Below, in pieces: positions 35,390 through 43,230 of a DNA stretch of 64,000 nt. The notes beneath the pieces were generated by a model. The model ran no database searches, had not been told where the DNA came from, and saw only the letters and a list, made by a program, of their open reading frames with translations. Numbering within the stretch: the stretch's first letter is position 1; every line of letters begins with the position of its first letter. Position numbers and translations under genes: made by a program. Origin of the DNA: Streptomyces violens (GTDB taxonomy: Bacteria > Actinomycetota > Actinomycetes > Streptomycetales > Streptomycetaceae); assembly GCF_000717745.1 (NCBI RefSeq), contig NZ_JOBH01000020.1:59541-123540 (forward strand). The letters are read 5' to 3'.

Positions 35390-35887
35390 GTGACCCAGAC
35401 CAGCGACAACGTCACCTGGCTGACCCAGGAGGCGTACGACCAGCTCAAGGCCGAGCTGGAGTACCTGTCTGGTCCCGCACGCGTCGAGATCACCGAAAAG
35501 ATCGCGGCGGCCCGCGAGGAAGGTGACCTGAAGGAGAACGCCGGGTACCACGCGGCCAAGGAAGAGCAGGGCAAGCAGGACCTCCGCATGCGCCAGCTCA
35601 AGCAGCTGCTGGAAACCGCGAAGGTCGGCGAGGCGCCCGCCGCCGCCGGTGTCGTGGCCCCCGGCACGGTCGTCACCATCGCGTTCGACGGAGACCCGGA
35701 CGACACGCTGACGTTCCTGCTGGCCTCGCGGGAGTACGCGAGCTCGGACATCGAGACCTACTCCCCGCAGTCCCCGCTGGGCACCGGGGTCAACGGGAAG
35801 AAGATCGGCGAGACCGCGGAGTACGAGCTGCCCAACGGCAAGAAGGCAGCCGTGAAGATCCTGGAGGCCAAGCCCTACACGGGCTGA
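35390..35887 (+). CDS. greA: Transcription elongation factor GreA
   Basis: A 165-residue factor that stimulates transcript cleavage by backtracked RNA polymerase. The N-terminal coiled coil spans about residues 8-80 with the acidic tip AAAREEGDLKENAGYHAAKE, where the Asp-Glu residues coordinate the polymerase metal. The C-terminal FKBP-like domain contains SPLGTGVNGKKIGETAEY. GTG start with GAGGAG 6 bases upstream. The longer frame from 35300 lacks any ribosome site. It converges on the ABC exporter genes across a strong hairpin terminator. Confidence 0.96.
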   Translation: MTQTSDNVTWLTQEAYDQLKAELEYLSGPARVEITEKIAAAREEGDLKENAGYHAAKEEQGKQDLRMRQLKQLLETAKVGEAPAAAGVVAPGTVVTIAFDGDPDDTLTFLLASREYASSDIETYSPQSPLGTGVNGKKIGETAEYELPNGKKAAVKILEAKPYTG

Positions 35888-35947
35888 GCCCCACGGCCAC
35901 GGCCGCACGGCCGCGCCCGTGACGCGCGGCGGCCGCACAGCAGCACC

Positions 35948-35978
35948 GAAGGGCCCGGGTCGGCGACCCGGGCCCTTC
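35948..35978. terminator. Bidirectional terminator between greA and the ABC permease
   Basis: GAAGGGCCCGGGTCG (35948-35962) is perfectly complementary to 35964-35978. In RNA a loop of 3-5 bases would form. A-rich and T-rich flanks (GAA/TTC) suit use in both directions between converging genes. Confidence 0.9.
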
Positions 35979-36043
35979 GACGTGCCCGCACGCGCCGCGC
36001 GCCACGCCCGGACGTACCCGCAGACGGCGCGCGCCGCGCCCCC

Positions 36044-36910
36044 TCACGCCGTCGCCGACCGGTACTTCCGTACCGCCAGCGTGCGGAAGACCGCGATGAT
36101 GGCGACCGACCACAGCACCGAGGCCAGGACCGGGTGCTGCATGGGCCAGGCGTCGGGCACCGGATAGCCGGGCGGCAGATTGCCGAAGAGTTCGCGCGTG
36201 GCCTGCACCGTGGCGCTGAAGGGGTTCCACTCGGCGAGGTGCCGCAGGAACGTCGGCATGGAGTCCGAGGGCACGAACGCGTTCGAGACGAAGGTCAGCG
36301 GGAACAGCCAGATCAGGCCGCCGGAGGTCGCCGCCTCCGGGGTCCGCACGGACAGCCCGATCAGCGCGCCGATCCACGAGAAGGCGTACCCCAGCAGGAG
36401 CAGCAGGCCGAATCCGGCCAGTACCTTGCCGAAGTTCTCGTGCGTGCGCCAGCCGATGATCAGCGCGACGCCCGCGATGACGACGAGGGTGAGCGCGGTC
36501 TGTACGAGGTCGGCGAGCGTGCGCCCGGTGAGGACCGCGCCGCGGGCCATCGGCAGCGACCGGAAGCGGTCGATCAGGCCCTTGTGCATGTCGTCCGCGA
36601 TGCCCGCGCCCGCGCCCGCCGTGGCGAAGGTGACGGTCTGCGCGAAGATGCCCGCCATCAGGAAGGCGCGGTACTGCGCGGGGTCGATCGGCCCCTGCTG
36701 GCCCGGGAGCTGGATCGCGCCGCCGAAGACGTAGCTGAACAGCACGACGAACATGATCGGCTGCACCAGTCCGAAGATCACCACCTCCGGGATGCGCAGC
36801 ATCCTGATGAGGTTGCGCTGGGCGACCACGAGCGAGTCCCGTACGGACCGTCCGATGCCGCCCGGCTGCGGTGCACCGGCCCGCCGGGAGGCCTCCGTGA
36901 TGACGCTCAT
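36044..36910 (-). CDS. DrrB-like ABC-2 type transport permease
   Basis: A 288-residue permease with six membrane segments. Family features are RIPEVVIFGLVQPIMFVVLF near the start, the cytoplasmic DMHKGLIDRFRSLPM motif of daunorubicin-resistance-type permeases, and SNAFVPSDSMP before the last pair of helices. With the ATPase coded just upstream it should form a dimeric exporter for a hydrophobic compound. The start ATG overlaps the ATPase stop by four bases. No resistance determinant or antibiotic cluster is near, so the cargo is unknown. Confidence 0.93.
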   Translation of the reverse strand: MSVITEASRRAGAPQPGGIGRSVRDSLVVAQRNLIRMLRIPEVVIFGLVQPIMFVVLFSYVFGGAIQLPGQQGPIDPAQYRAFLMAGIFAQTVTFATAGAGAGIADDMHKGLIDRFRSLPMARGAVLTGRTLADLVQTALTLVVIAGVALIIGWRTHENFGKVLAGFGLLLLLGYAFSWIGALIGLSVRTPEAATSGGLIWLFPLTFVSNAFVPSDSMPTFLRHLAEWNPFSATVQATRELFGNLPPGYPVPDAWPMQHPVLASVLWSVAIIAVFRTLAVRKYRSATA

Positions 36911-37875
36911 GCGTCCTCCTCCTCTTCGGTCGGCGTCTCGGCCGCGTGGCCGGTCAGCGAGATGAAGACGTCGTCCAGGGTCGGCCGGCGCAGCCCGATG
37001 TCGTCGATCTCGACGCCCCGGGTGTCCAGCTCGCGGATGACCTCGGCGAGCAGCTTCGCGCCGCCGCTGACCGGCACGGTGATTCTGCGGGTGTGCGGCT
37101 CGACCTTGGTCCCGCCCTTGCCGAAGCCGCGCAGCACCTCGTCGGCGGTGCCGAGCTGCTCGGGCGTGTGCACGACGACCTCGACGCGTTCGCCGCCGGT
37201 CTGCGCCTTGAGCTGGTCGGAGGTGCCGCGGGCGATGACCCGGCCGTGGTCGACCACGCAGATGTCGTGCGCGAGATGGTCGGCCTCTTCGAGGTACTGG
37301 GTGGTGAGCAGCAACGTCGTACCGCCCGCGACCAGCTCCTGGATGACGTCCCAGAGCTGCTGGCGGTTGCGCGGGTCCAGGCCGGTGGTCGGCTCGTCCA
37401 TGAACATCACGGGCGGGCTGACGACCAGCGCCGCGGCCAGGTCGAGGCGGCGCCGCATGCCGCCGGAGTAGGTCTTCGCGGGCCGGTCGCCCGCGTCGGC
37501 GAGGTGGAAGCGGTCGAGCAGTTCGCCGGCCCGCGCCTTCGCCGCCTTCGCGCCCATCTGGTACAGCCGGCCGACCATGGTCAGGTTCTCGCGGCCGGTC
37601 AAGTACTCGTCCACGGCGGCGAACTGGCCGGACAGGCCGATCGCGCGCCGCACTTCGTTGGGGTGTTTCAGTACATCGATCCCGGCCACCTCCGCCGTGC
37701 CGCGGTCGGGCCGCAGCAGGGTCGTCAGGACCCGGACGGTAGTGGTCTTGCCGGCGCCGTTCGGGCCGAGCAGACCGAGGACGGTTCCTTCGGGGACGTC
37801 GAGGTCGACGCCGTCCAGAGCCCTGACTTCGCCGAAGGTCTTCACGAGACCCTCGGCGTGAATAGCGCCTGGCAT
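36907..37875 (-). CDS. DrrA-like ABC transporter ATPase
   Basis: A 322-residue ATPase of the daunorubicin-resistance group. Walker A GPNGAGKTTTVRVL, Q-loop region GLSGQFAAVDEYLTG, signature TYSGGMRRRLDLAAAL, Walker B VMFMDEPTTGLDP and the switch His in LLLTTQYLEEADHL are all intact. The C-terminal 100 residues carry the DrrA regulatory tail ending in an Asp/Glu run (TEEEEDA). It is the first gene of a two-gene unit. The 277 bases upstream to ilvA contain the perfect palindrome ATGCGTACGCAT (38071-38082), a possible operator, and no other gene. Confidence 0.94.
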   Translation of the reverse strand: MPGAIHAEGLVKTFGEVRALDGVDLDVPEGTVLGLLGPNGAGKTTTVRVLTTLLRPDRGTAEVAGIDVLKHPNEVRRAIGLSGQFAAVDEYLTGRENLTMVGRLYQMGAKAAKARAGELLDRFHLADAGDRPAKTYSGGMRRRLDLAAALVVSPPVMFMDEPTTGLDPRNRQQLWDVIQELVAGGTTLLLTTQYLEEADHLAHDICVVDHGRVIARGTSDQLKAQTGGERVEVVVHTPEQLGTADEVLRGFGKGGTKVEPHTRRITVPVSGGAKLLAEVIRELDTRGVEIDDIGLRRPTLDDVFISLTGHAAETPTEEEEDA

Positions 37876-38152
37876 GTAGGCACTCCCGGGGTTGGTTTCG
37901 AGGGAAATCTTACGTTTGCCGGACTTCGCCTGCTCAGCGGGCGGCCGGCGTCACAGGACGCCACGATTGCGCCACAGGAGGAGGCCGTTCCGGCACGCCT
38001 TTCAGCGACCGTTCCCCGGATGTTACCCGAAACGCGATACATCGCGATAGCCATACGGTTCCGTGCGGCTATGCGTACGCATGCCAACGGCCGATGCCCC
38101 GGAGGACATCGGCCGCAGCGATGTATGTCGTGTTCTGGCGTGCGCGCCCAGG

Positions 38153-39460
38153 TCAGGCGATCACCGTGTATCCCGCCTTCTGGAGGGCCGTGCCGACCTC
38201 CGTGCAGTGCTCCGGGCCCTGCGTCTCCAGGTGCAGTTCGACCTCGGCCTCCGTGATGCCGAGCCGCGGATCGGTCCGTACGTGGCTCACGTCGAGCACA
38301 TTGGCGTCCGCCTCGGACAGCACGCCCAGCAGCGTCGCGAGCGCGCCCGGGCGGTCCGTCAGGCGCAGCCGCAGCGACAGGTAGCGGCCGGCCGCGGCCA
38401 TGCCGTGCCGCAGGATGCGCTGGGTGAGCAGCGGGTCGACGTTGCCGCCGGAGAGCACCGCGACGACCGGCCCCTGGAAGGCCGTCGGCTCCGACAGGAG
38501 CGCGGCGACCGGGCTCGCGCCGGCCGGCTCCACGACCATCTTGGCCCGTTCCAGGCAGAGCAGCAGGGCGCTGGAGAGCGCGTCCTCGGAGACCGTACGG
38601 ACCTCGTCGACCAGGTCGCCGATGATCCCGAACGGTACGTCGCCCGGCCGCCCGACCTTGATGCCGTCCGCCATCGTGGCCGGCGACTCGATCGAGACGG
38701 GGCGCCCGGCGGCGAGTGAGGGCGGGTACGCGGCGGCGCCCGCCGCCTGTACACCGATGATCCGTACGTCGGGCCGTACCGCCTTCACGGCGACCGCGAC
38801 GCCCGCGGCGAGCCCGCCGCCCCCGATGCCGACCACGATCGTGCGGACCTCGGGGCACTGCTCCAGGATCTCCAGACCGACGGTGCCCTGCCCGGCGATG
38901 ATGTCGCGGTGGTCGAAGGGGTGGATGAAGACCGCGCCCGTCTCACGGGCGTACTCCTGCGCGGCGGCCAGCGTCTCGTCGACGACCTGACCGTGCAGCC
39001 GCACCTCGGCGCCGTAGTCGCGGGTCGCGGCGACCTTGGGCAGCGGGGCCCCTTCCGGCATGAAGACGGTCGAGCGGACGCCCAGCAGGGAGGCGGCCAG
39101 CGCCACACCCTGCGCGTGGTTGCCGGCGCTCGCCGCCACCACTCCGCAGGAACGTTCCTCCGCAGAGAGCCCCGCGATCCGCACGTACGCCCCGCGGATC
39201 TTGAACGAGCCGGTGCGCTGGAGGTTCTCGCACTTGAAGTGCACCGGCGCGCCCACCAGCCCGGACAGGTAACGGCTGCCCTCCATGGCGGTGGACCGGC
39301 TCACCCCGGACAGCAGCTTCTGCGCTCCGAGGATGTCGTCAAGCGTGACGGCGGGAAGCACCCCTGCGTCTGCGGCGGCCCGCGGAACGGCGGTGGCCGC
39401 CGCGGGACCGGTGGCCCCGGATGCGGTGGAAGCGGGCGTCTGCGGCGTGTGATCGGCCAT
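38153..39460 (-). CDS. ilvA: Threonine ammonia-lyase with C-terminal ACT domain
   Basis: A 435-residue PLP enzyme producing 2-oxobutanoate from threonine, for isoleucine synthesis or as a propionyl-CoA source. The PLP lysine is in QRTGSFKIRGAYVRI, the phosphate loop is VGIGGGGLAAG, and SAGNHAQGVALAA is typical. The ACT domain at about 360-435 (LTDRPGALATLLGVLSEADA) suggests allosteric control, and its single short copy resembles catabolic forms rather than E. coli IlvA. Start ATG 39460 has TAAGAC 7 bases before it, so the mRNA is probably leaderless. The longer frame to 39529 is rejected for that reason. Confidence 0.93.
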   Translation of the reverse strand: MADHTPQTPASTASGATGPAAATAVPRAAADAGVLPAVTLDDILGAQKLLSGVSRSTAMEGSRYLSGLVGAPVHFKCENLQRTGSFKIRGAYVRIAGLSAEERSCGVVAASAGNHAQGVALAASLLGVRSTVFMPEGAPLPKVAATRDYGAEVRLHGQVVDETLAAAQEYARETGAVFIHPFDHRDIIAGQGTVGLEILEQCPEVRTIVVGIGGGGLAAGVAVAVKAVRPDVRIIGVQAAGAAAYPPSLAAGRPVSIESPATMADGIKVGRPGDVPFGIIGDLVDEVRTVSEDALSSALLLCLERAKMVVEPAGASPVAALLSEPTAFQGPVVAVLSGGNVDPLLTQRILRHGMAAAGRYLSLRLRLTDRPGALATLLGVLSEADANVLDVSHVRTDPRLGITEAEVELHLETQGPEHCTEVGTALQKAGYTVIA

Positions 39461-39467
39461 GGCGCCA

Positions 39468-39473
39468 GTCTTA
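39468..39473 (-). promoter_or_regulatory. -10 box for leaderless ilvA transcript
   Basis: TAAGAC on the minus strand lies 7 bases upstream of the ATG at 39460, and no Shine-Dalgarno sequence is present. The -35 is not clear. Confidence 0.45.
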
Positions 39474-39616
39474 CAGCTCGCGCCGCTGCGGGCCCCCGCG
39501 GCCCGGAGAGCCGCCCCGCAGCCGTACATCTTTGGTCAGCGCCGGTACGGTCCCCGCGCGGGCCGCGTACTCTGTCCCCCAATCCGTACGCACCCCCATG
39601 AAGCGAGCAACCGGCC

Positions 39617-40117
39617 ATGCCCACCTCTTCGGACATGACGACCCACACCGACCCCGCTCTTCTTGACGCGCTGCAACATCAAGTGGCCGTCTTCGCCCGA
39701 CGCGCCGAGCAGAGCCGGCTCGGCGGGGTCGGGCAGGCGCGCAACTCCATGGACCGCGCCGCCTACCTGCTGCTCAACCGGCTCGACCAGGAGGGCGCGA
39801 TGGGCGTCAAGGCCCTGGCCGCCGGCATGGGCATCGACTCCTCGACGGTCACCCGCCAGGTCGCGCCGCTGGTCGACGCCGGCCTGGTCACCCGCGCCTC
39901 GCACCCCGAGGACGGACGCGCGGTCGTCCTGCAGCTCTCCGAGCGCGGCCGCTCCCGCCTGGAGGAGGTACGCGCCTCGCGCCGCGAGCTGATGGCGCTG
40001 GTCACGGAGGAGTGGAGCGAGGAGGAGCGCAACGCCTTCACCACGCTCCTGACCCGCTTCAACACCTCGCTCTCGACGGTGACGGCGTCGCTGTCCCCGG
40101 GGACGCCCGCGTCCTGA
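39617..40117 (+). CDS. MarR-family transcriptional regulator
   Basis: A 166-residue regulator. The winged helix is in GAMGVKALAAGMGIDSSTVT (recognition helix SSTVTRQVAPLVDAGLVTR) and the wing in HPEDGRAVVLQLSERGR. Flanking helices provide the dimer interface (LDALQHQVAVFARRAEQSRL at the N terminus). The first Met at 39617 or Met7 could be the start. It is divergent from ilvA with 156 bases between, so it might control that gene or itself. No ligand can be inferred. Confidence 0.9.
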   Translation: MPTSSDMTTHTDPALLDALQHQVAVFARRAEQSRLGGVGQARNSMDRAAYLLLNRLDQEGAMGVKALAAGMGIDSSTVTRQVAPLVDAGLVTRASHPEDGRAVVLQLSERGRSRLEEVRASRRELMALVTEEWSEEERNAFTTLLTRFNTSLSTVTASLSPGTPAS

Positions 40118-40238
40118 GGCGGGTGCGGGCGCGGCTCCTCGGCGCGCACCGCCTGCCGCACGGCTCTTGACCTCCTGCCCGCGCTGCCGTGCCATGGAGC
40201 CATGGCCGGGCCGCCGGGCCCGCGAGCCGGGAGGCGCT

Positions 40239-40709
40239 GTGCGAGAGCGGCGGGCAGCACTGGAGCACCGCCGCGCCCAGGAATTCGAAGCCTTCGTGGC
40301 GGGCGCGGCGGGCCGGCTGCTGCACACGGCCACGCTGCTGACCGGAGAACCGTCCGGCGCCCCGGCCCCCGCCGCCGAAGCACTGCTGACCGCCGCGCTG
40401 TCCCGTACGTACGCGTCCTGGGACCGGCTGCGCGGCGAGGACCCCTACGACCGCACCCGCCAGGAGCTGGCCGGGCACTTCGCCCGTACGGCGTGGCGCC
40501 ACCGGAGGCCGCGCGGCGGCCTGCTGGACCGGCTCACCCCGCAGGAACGGCTGGTTCTCGTCCTGCGGCTGTACGAGGGCGTCGCCGAGGAGCAGACCGC
40601 GGCCCTGCTGGGACTGCCCGCCGAGCGCGTGCACGCGCTGTGCCTGCACGCGATCGCGGAAATGCGCAGCACCGGGCACGGCGCCGGGCCGCGGGCGGTG
40701 GCGTCGTGA
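40239..40709 (+). CDS. Sigma-factor-like protein (SigE-family fold, short)
   Basis: A 156-residue protein. GGGAGG lies 6 bases before GTG 40239, which is preferred over upstream in-frame starts. Residues 10-90 resemble region 2 of ECF SigE-type factors (QEFEAFVAGAAGRLLHTATL, then ALSRTYASWDRL). Residues 105-145 resemble region 4 (LTPQERLVLVLRLYEGVAEE and TAALLGLPAERVHALCLHAI). The region 2 DNA-melting and -10-reading residues look weak, so it may be a degenerate or regulatory relative. The following small membrane protein would be a natural partner. The 3' end lies in a 35-bp tandem duplication. Confidence 0.75.
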   Translation: MRERRAALEHRRAQEFEAFVAGAAGRLLHTATLLTGEPSGAPAPAAEALLTAALSRTYASWDRLRGEDPYDRTRQELAGHFARTAWRHRRPRGGLLDRLTPQERLVLVLRLYEGVAEEQTAALLGLPAERVHALCLHAIAEMRSTGHGAGPRAVAS

Positions 40710-40750
40710 GTCCGCGCGCCGCGGCCGGGGCGGTGGCGTCGTGAGTCCGC
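40694..40750. repeat. 35-bp tandem duplication across a stop/start junction
   Basis: A 22-base sequence starting GGCGGTGGCGTCGTGAGTCC occurs at 40694-40715 and again at 40729-40750, exactly 35 bases apart. It contains the sigma-like gene stop TGA overlapped by a GTG. The second copy supplies the GTG at 40741 for the next gene. Between them, GTG 40706 to TGA 40744 reads a 12-residue peptide (MSPRAAAGAVAS). Confidence 0.85.
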
Positions 40751-40992
40751 CCGACCGCAAGGAGGCGGAGGTGCGGCGGATGCTCGACGGGCCGCACCCC
40801 CTCGTCCCGCCCGACCTCGCACTGCGAGCCGCCGCGCGCGGCCGCCGGCTGCTGCTGCGGCGGCGCCGGCTGGAACGGGCCGGCTGGCTGCTGCTCTTCC
40901 TGGCGGCCGTGGCGTTCACGTGCTGGGCCATCACCCAGCAGCCGTGGATGCCACCGCCGACACGGACGACGCCCCCACTGGAGGGGTGGTGA
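40741..40992 (+). CDS. Small single-pass membrane protein beside the sigma-like gene
   Basis: An 83-residue protein. Its cytoplasmic head includes KEAEVRRMLDGPHPLVPPDL, an Arg-rich stretch (RGRRLLLRRRRLERAG) and one membrane helix (WLLLFLAAVAFTCWAI), with a short Pro/Thr-rich outer tail. Orientation and adjacency to the sigma-like gene suggest an anti-sigma-like anchor, but no zinc motif or ASD fold is recognisable. The GTG overlaps the stop of a 12-codon frame created by the duplication, so its translation may depend on re-initiation. No independent ribosome site is seen. Confidence 0.65.
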   Translation: MSPPDRKEAEVRRMLDGPHPLVPPDLALRAAARGRRLLLRRRRLERAGWLLLFLAAVAFTCWAITQQPWMPPPTRTTPPLEGW

Positions 40993-41024
40993 CCCGAATC
41001 CGCCGCGCCCGGCCGGGCGCCCCC

Positions 41025-41030
41025 TATGCT
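41025..41030 (+). promoter_or_regulatory. -10 box for leaderless kinase-like gene
   Basis: TATGCT ends 8 bases before the ATG at 41039. No Shine-Dalgarno sequence lies between. Confidence 0.5.
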
Positions 41031-41038
41031 TCCCCGCC

Positions 41039-41905
41039 ATGCCCCGACAGACCTGGGACGAGCTCCCCGACGCCGTCCGTACCGCCGTACTCGAACACAC
41101 CGGTCCCCTCACCGGTGTCGTGCCCGTGAGCGACAGCTTCAGCAGCCAGTTCACGGCCACGCTGGAGACCGCGAGCGGGCGGGTCTTCGTCAAGGGCGTG
41201 CGGCAGGAAGGCGAGCTGGCCTGGACGCACGGGCGCGAGGCGGCGATCAATCCGTACGTCGTACCGCTCAGCCCGAAGACGCTGTGGCGCGTCACCACGG
41301 ACGGCTGGGACCTGCTCGGCTTCGAGCACGTCACCGGGCGCAGCGCCGATTACAGCCCGGGGTCCCCGGACATCCCCCTGGTCGTCGACATCCTGACCGA
41401 GCTCGGCGGGATCGCCTGCCCCGAGGGCGTGGAGGTGGAGCGGGCCGAGGAGCGATGGGCGAAGCACGCCGCGGACCCCGCCGATGCCACGCTCTTCAAG
41501 GGCGATGCGCTGCTGCACACCGACTGGTTCTACACCAACGTGTTCGTCACCGGCCCGGACCGCGCGCGCCTCATCGACTGGGCCTGGCCCACCCGAGGGG
41601 CCGCCTGGATCGACCCGGCGTGCTGGGTCGTCTGGATGGTCTTCTGCGGGCACACCCCGCAGCAGGCCGAGCAGTGGGCCGCCAAGGTCCCGTCCTGGTC
41701 CGCCGCGCCCGCCCGGTCGCTGGACCGCTTCGCACTCGCCCACACCGGCTACTGGCAGGCCATGGCCGACGAGTACCCCAACGACTGGACGTTCGGCCTC
41801 CGGGACGCCGCCGCGCGCTGGGCGGCGCACCGGAGCGCCGTTGCCGGTACCTCTGCGGGTACGCCGGCGGGTACCCCTGCCGGTACGTCCGCAGGTACCG
41901 CCTAG
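41039..41905 (+). CDS. Aminoglycoside-phosphotransferase-fold protein
   Basis: A 288-residue protein of the APH/choline kinase fold. The small lobe has FVKGVRQEG as the ATP lysine region. The catalytic loop is LLHTDWFYTNVFV, with the usual HxDxxxxN order, and the metal site is LIDWAWP in place of the classical IDW. Substrate is unknown; many such proteins in Streptomyces have no demonstrated resistance role. The last 20 residues are a five-copy repeat of AGTx coded by tandem 12-base units (41846-41905), possibly slippage-derived. The stop overlaps the convergent cystathionine gene end by four bases. Confidence 0.8.
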   Translation: MPRQTWDELPDAVRTAVLEHTGPLTGVVPVSDSFSSQFTATLETASGRVFVKGVRQEGELAWTHGREAAINPYVVPLSPKTLWRVTTDGWDLLGFEHVTGRSADYSPGSPDIPLVVDILTELGGIACPEGVEVERAEERWAKHAADPADATLFKGDALLHTDWFYTNVFVTGPDRARLIDWAWPTRGAAWIDPACWVVWMVFCGHTPQQAEQWAAKVPSWSAAPARSLDRFALAHTGYWQAMADEYPNDWTFGLRDAAARWAAHRSAVAGTSAGTPAGTPAGTSAGTA

Positions 41906-43062
41906 CCCAGCGCCTGCGTCAGGTCCGCGAGCAGGTCGTCGACGGACTCGATGCCGACCGAGAGGCGTACGAGGTCGGCCGGTACCTCCAGCGCGGAGCC
42001 CGCCGCCGAAGCGTGCGTCATCCGGCCCGGGTGCTCGATCAGCGACTCCACGCCGCCCAGCGACTCGCCCAGCGTGAACAGCTGCGCCCGGTCGCAGACG
42101 TCCACCGCGGCCTGCTCCCCGCCTGCGACCTGGAAGGACACCATGCCCCCGAAGGACCGCATCTGCTTGGCGGCGGTCTCGTGGCCGGGGTGGTCCGGCA
42201 GCCCCGGGTAGTACACCTTGGTGACCTTCGGGTGCGCGGCCAGCAGCTCGGCGATCCGCGCCGCGTTGGCGCTGTGCCGGTCCATCCGTACCGCGAGCGT
42301 CTTGATGCCACGCATCACCAGCCAGGCGTCGAACGGCCCGGCGATCGCGCCCATCGCGTTCTGGTGGAAGGCCAGCTCCTCACCCAGCGCGTCGTCGTCG
42401 ACGACCAGCGCGCCGCCCACCACGTCCGAGTGGCCGCCCATGTACTTGGTCGTCGAGTACACGACCACATCGGCGCCGAGCGCGAGCGGCTGCTGGAGGT
42501 AGGGGCTGGCGAAGGTGTTGTCCACGACGAGCTTGGCGCCCGCGGTGCGCGCGACGTCGGCGAGGGCCGCGATGTCGGTGATGCCGAGCAGCGGGTTGCT
42601 GGGCGTCTCGACCCAGATCGCCTTCGTACGCGGCCGGACCGCCTCCCGTACGGCCCGCGGGTCGGAGGAGGAGGCGACCGACCATTCGACGCCCCAGCGC
42701 TCGGCGACCCTGGCGAAGAGGCGGAACGTGCCGCCGTACGCGTCGTCGGGAATGACGACGTGGTCACCGGGGACGAGCAGGGTGCGCAGCAGGCAGTCCT
42801 CGGCGGCGAGGCCGGAGGCGAAGGCGAGGCCGCGGCGGCCGCCGTCCAGGGCGGCGAGGTTCTCCTCCAGGGCCGTCCGGGTCGGGTTGGCGCTGCGGCT
42901 GTACTCGTAACCGCCGCGCAGCCCGCCCACGCCGTCCTGCTTGTACGTGGAAACCTGGTAGATGGGGACCGAAACCGCGCCGGTCGCCTGGTCGGCCTCC
43001 TGACCTGCGTGAATGGCGAGGGTTTCGAAGTGCTGATGGCGCTGTCCGCGCTGATCACTCAT
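41902..43062 (-). CDS. Cystathionine gamma-lyase or gamma-synthase
   Basis: A 386-residue Cys/Met-metabolism PLP enzyme. Features: FETLAIHAGQEADQATGAVS, YEYSRSANPTRTALEENLAA, the PLP lysine in VVYSTTKYMGGHSDVVGG, and ESLIEHPGRMTHAS near the C terminus. Sequence alone does not separate gamma-synthase from gamma-lyase. Actinobacterial members of this branch with similar ends are often annotated as lyases in reverse transsulfuration. Start ATG 43062, with TACCCT 8 bases upstream, suggesting a leaderless message. The very long frame that continues upstream to 44277 runs antisense to the next gene and is a shadow. Confidence 0.92.
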   Translation of the reverse strand: MSDQRGQRHQHFETLAIHAGQEADQATGAVSVPIYQVSTYKQDGVGGLRGGYEYSRSANPTRTALEENLAALDGGRRGLAFASGLAAEDCLLRTLLVPGDHVVIPDDAYGGTFRLFARVAERWGVEWSVASSSDPRAVREAVRPRTKAIWVETPSNPLLGITDIAALADVARTAGAKLVVDNTFASPYLQQPLALGADVVVYSTTKYMGGHSDVVGGALVVDDDALGEELAFHQNAMGAIAGPFDAWLVMRGIKTLAVRMDRHSANAARIAELLAAHPKVTKVYYPGLPDHPGHETAAKQMRSFGGMVSFQVAGGEQAAVDVCDRAQLFTLGESLGGVESLIEHPGRMTHASAAGSALEVPADLVRLSVGIESVDDLLADLTQALG

Positions 43063-43070
43063 GGCTGACG

Positions 43071-43076
43071 AGGGTA
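43071..43076 (-). promoter_or_regulatory. -10 box for leaderless cystathionine gene
   Basis: TACCCT on the minus strand ends 8 bases before the ATG at 43062. No ribosome site is seen. Confidence 0.5.
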
Positions 43077-43230
43077 GTCGTCCACAGGCTTGCACGCGGT
43101 CAGGAACTTTCTGCTTCGCTGGAGAGTGGAAAGAGAACAAGACACCGTGCCGCATCCGTCCGACGCGGCCGATCCGCCCCCACCGACCGAGCCCACCGAC
43201 CCGACCCGACCTGGAAACGACTGACTGCTC

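Noticed and set aside
37876..38152. Possible extra regulator or small RNA between the exporter and ilvA
   Set aside because: Only a 12-base palindrome (38071-38082) is visible; no coding frame or clear RNA structure supports a gene.
41846..41905. Repeated 12-base units suggestive of a small array
   Set aside because: They are in-frame coding repeats at the end of the APH-like protein, without spacers; not a CRISPR.
41026..43068. A 680-codon plus-strand frame across the kinase-like and cystathionine genes
   Set aside because: Runs in a wrong frame of one gene and antisense to the other; both real genes have strong motifs.
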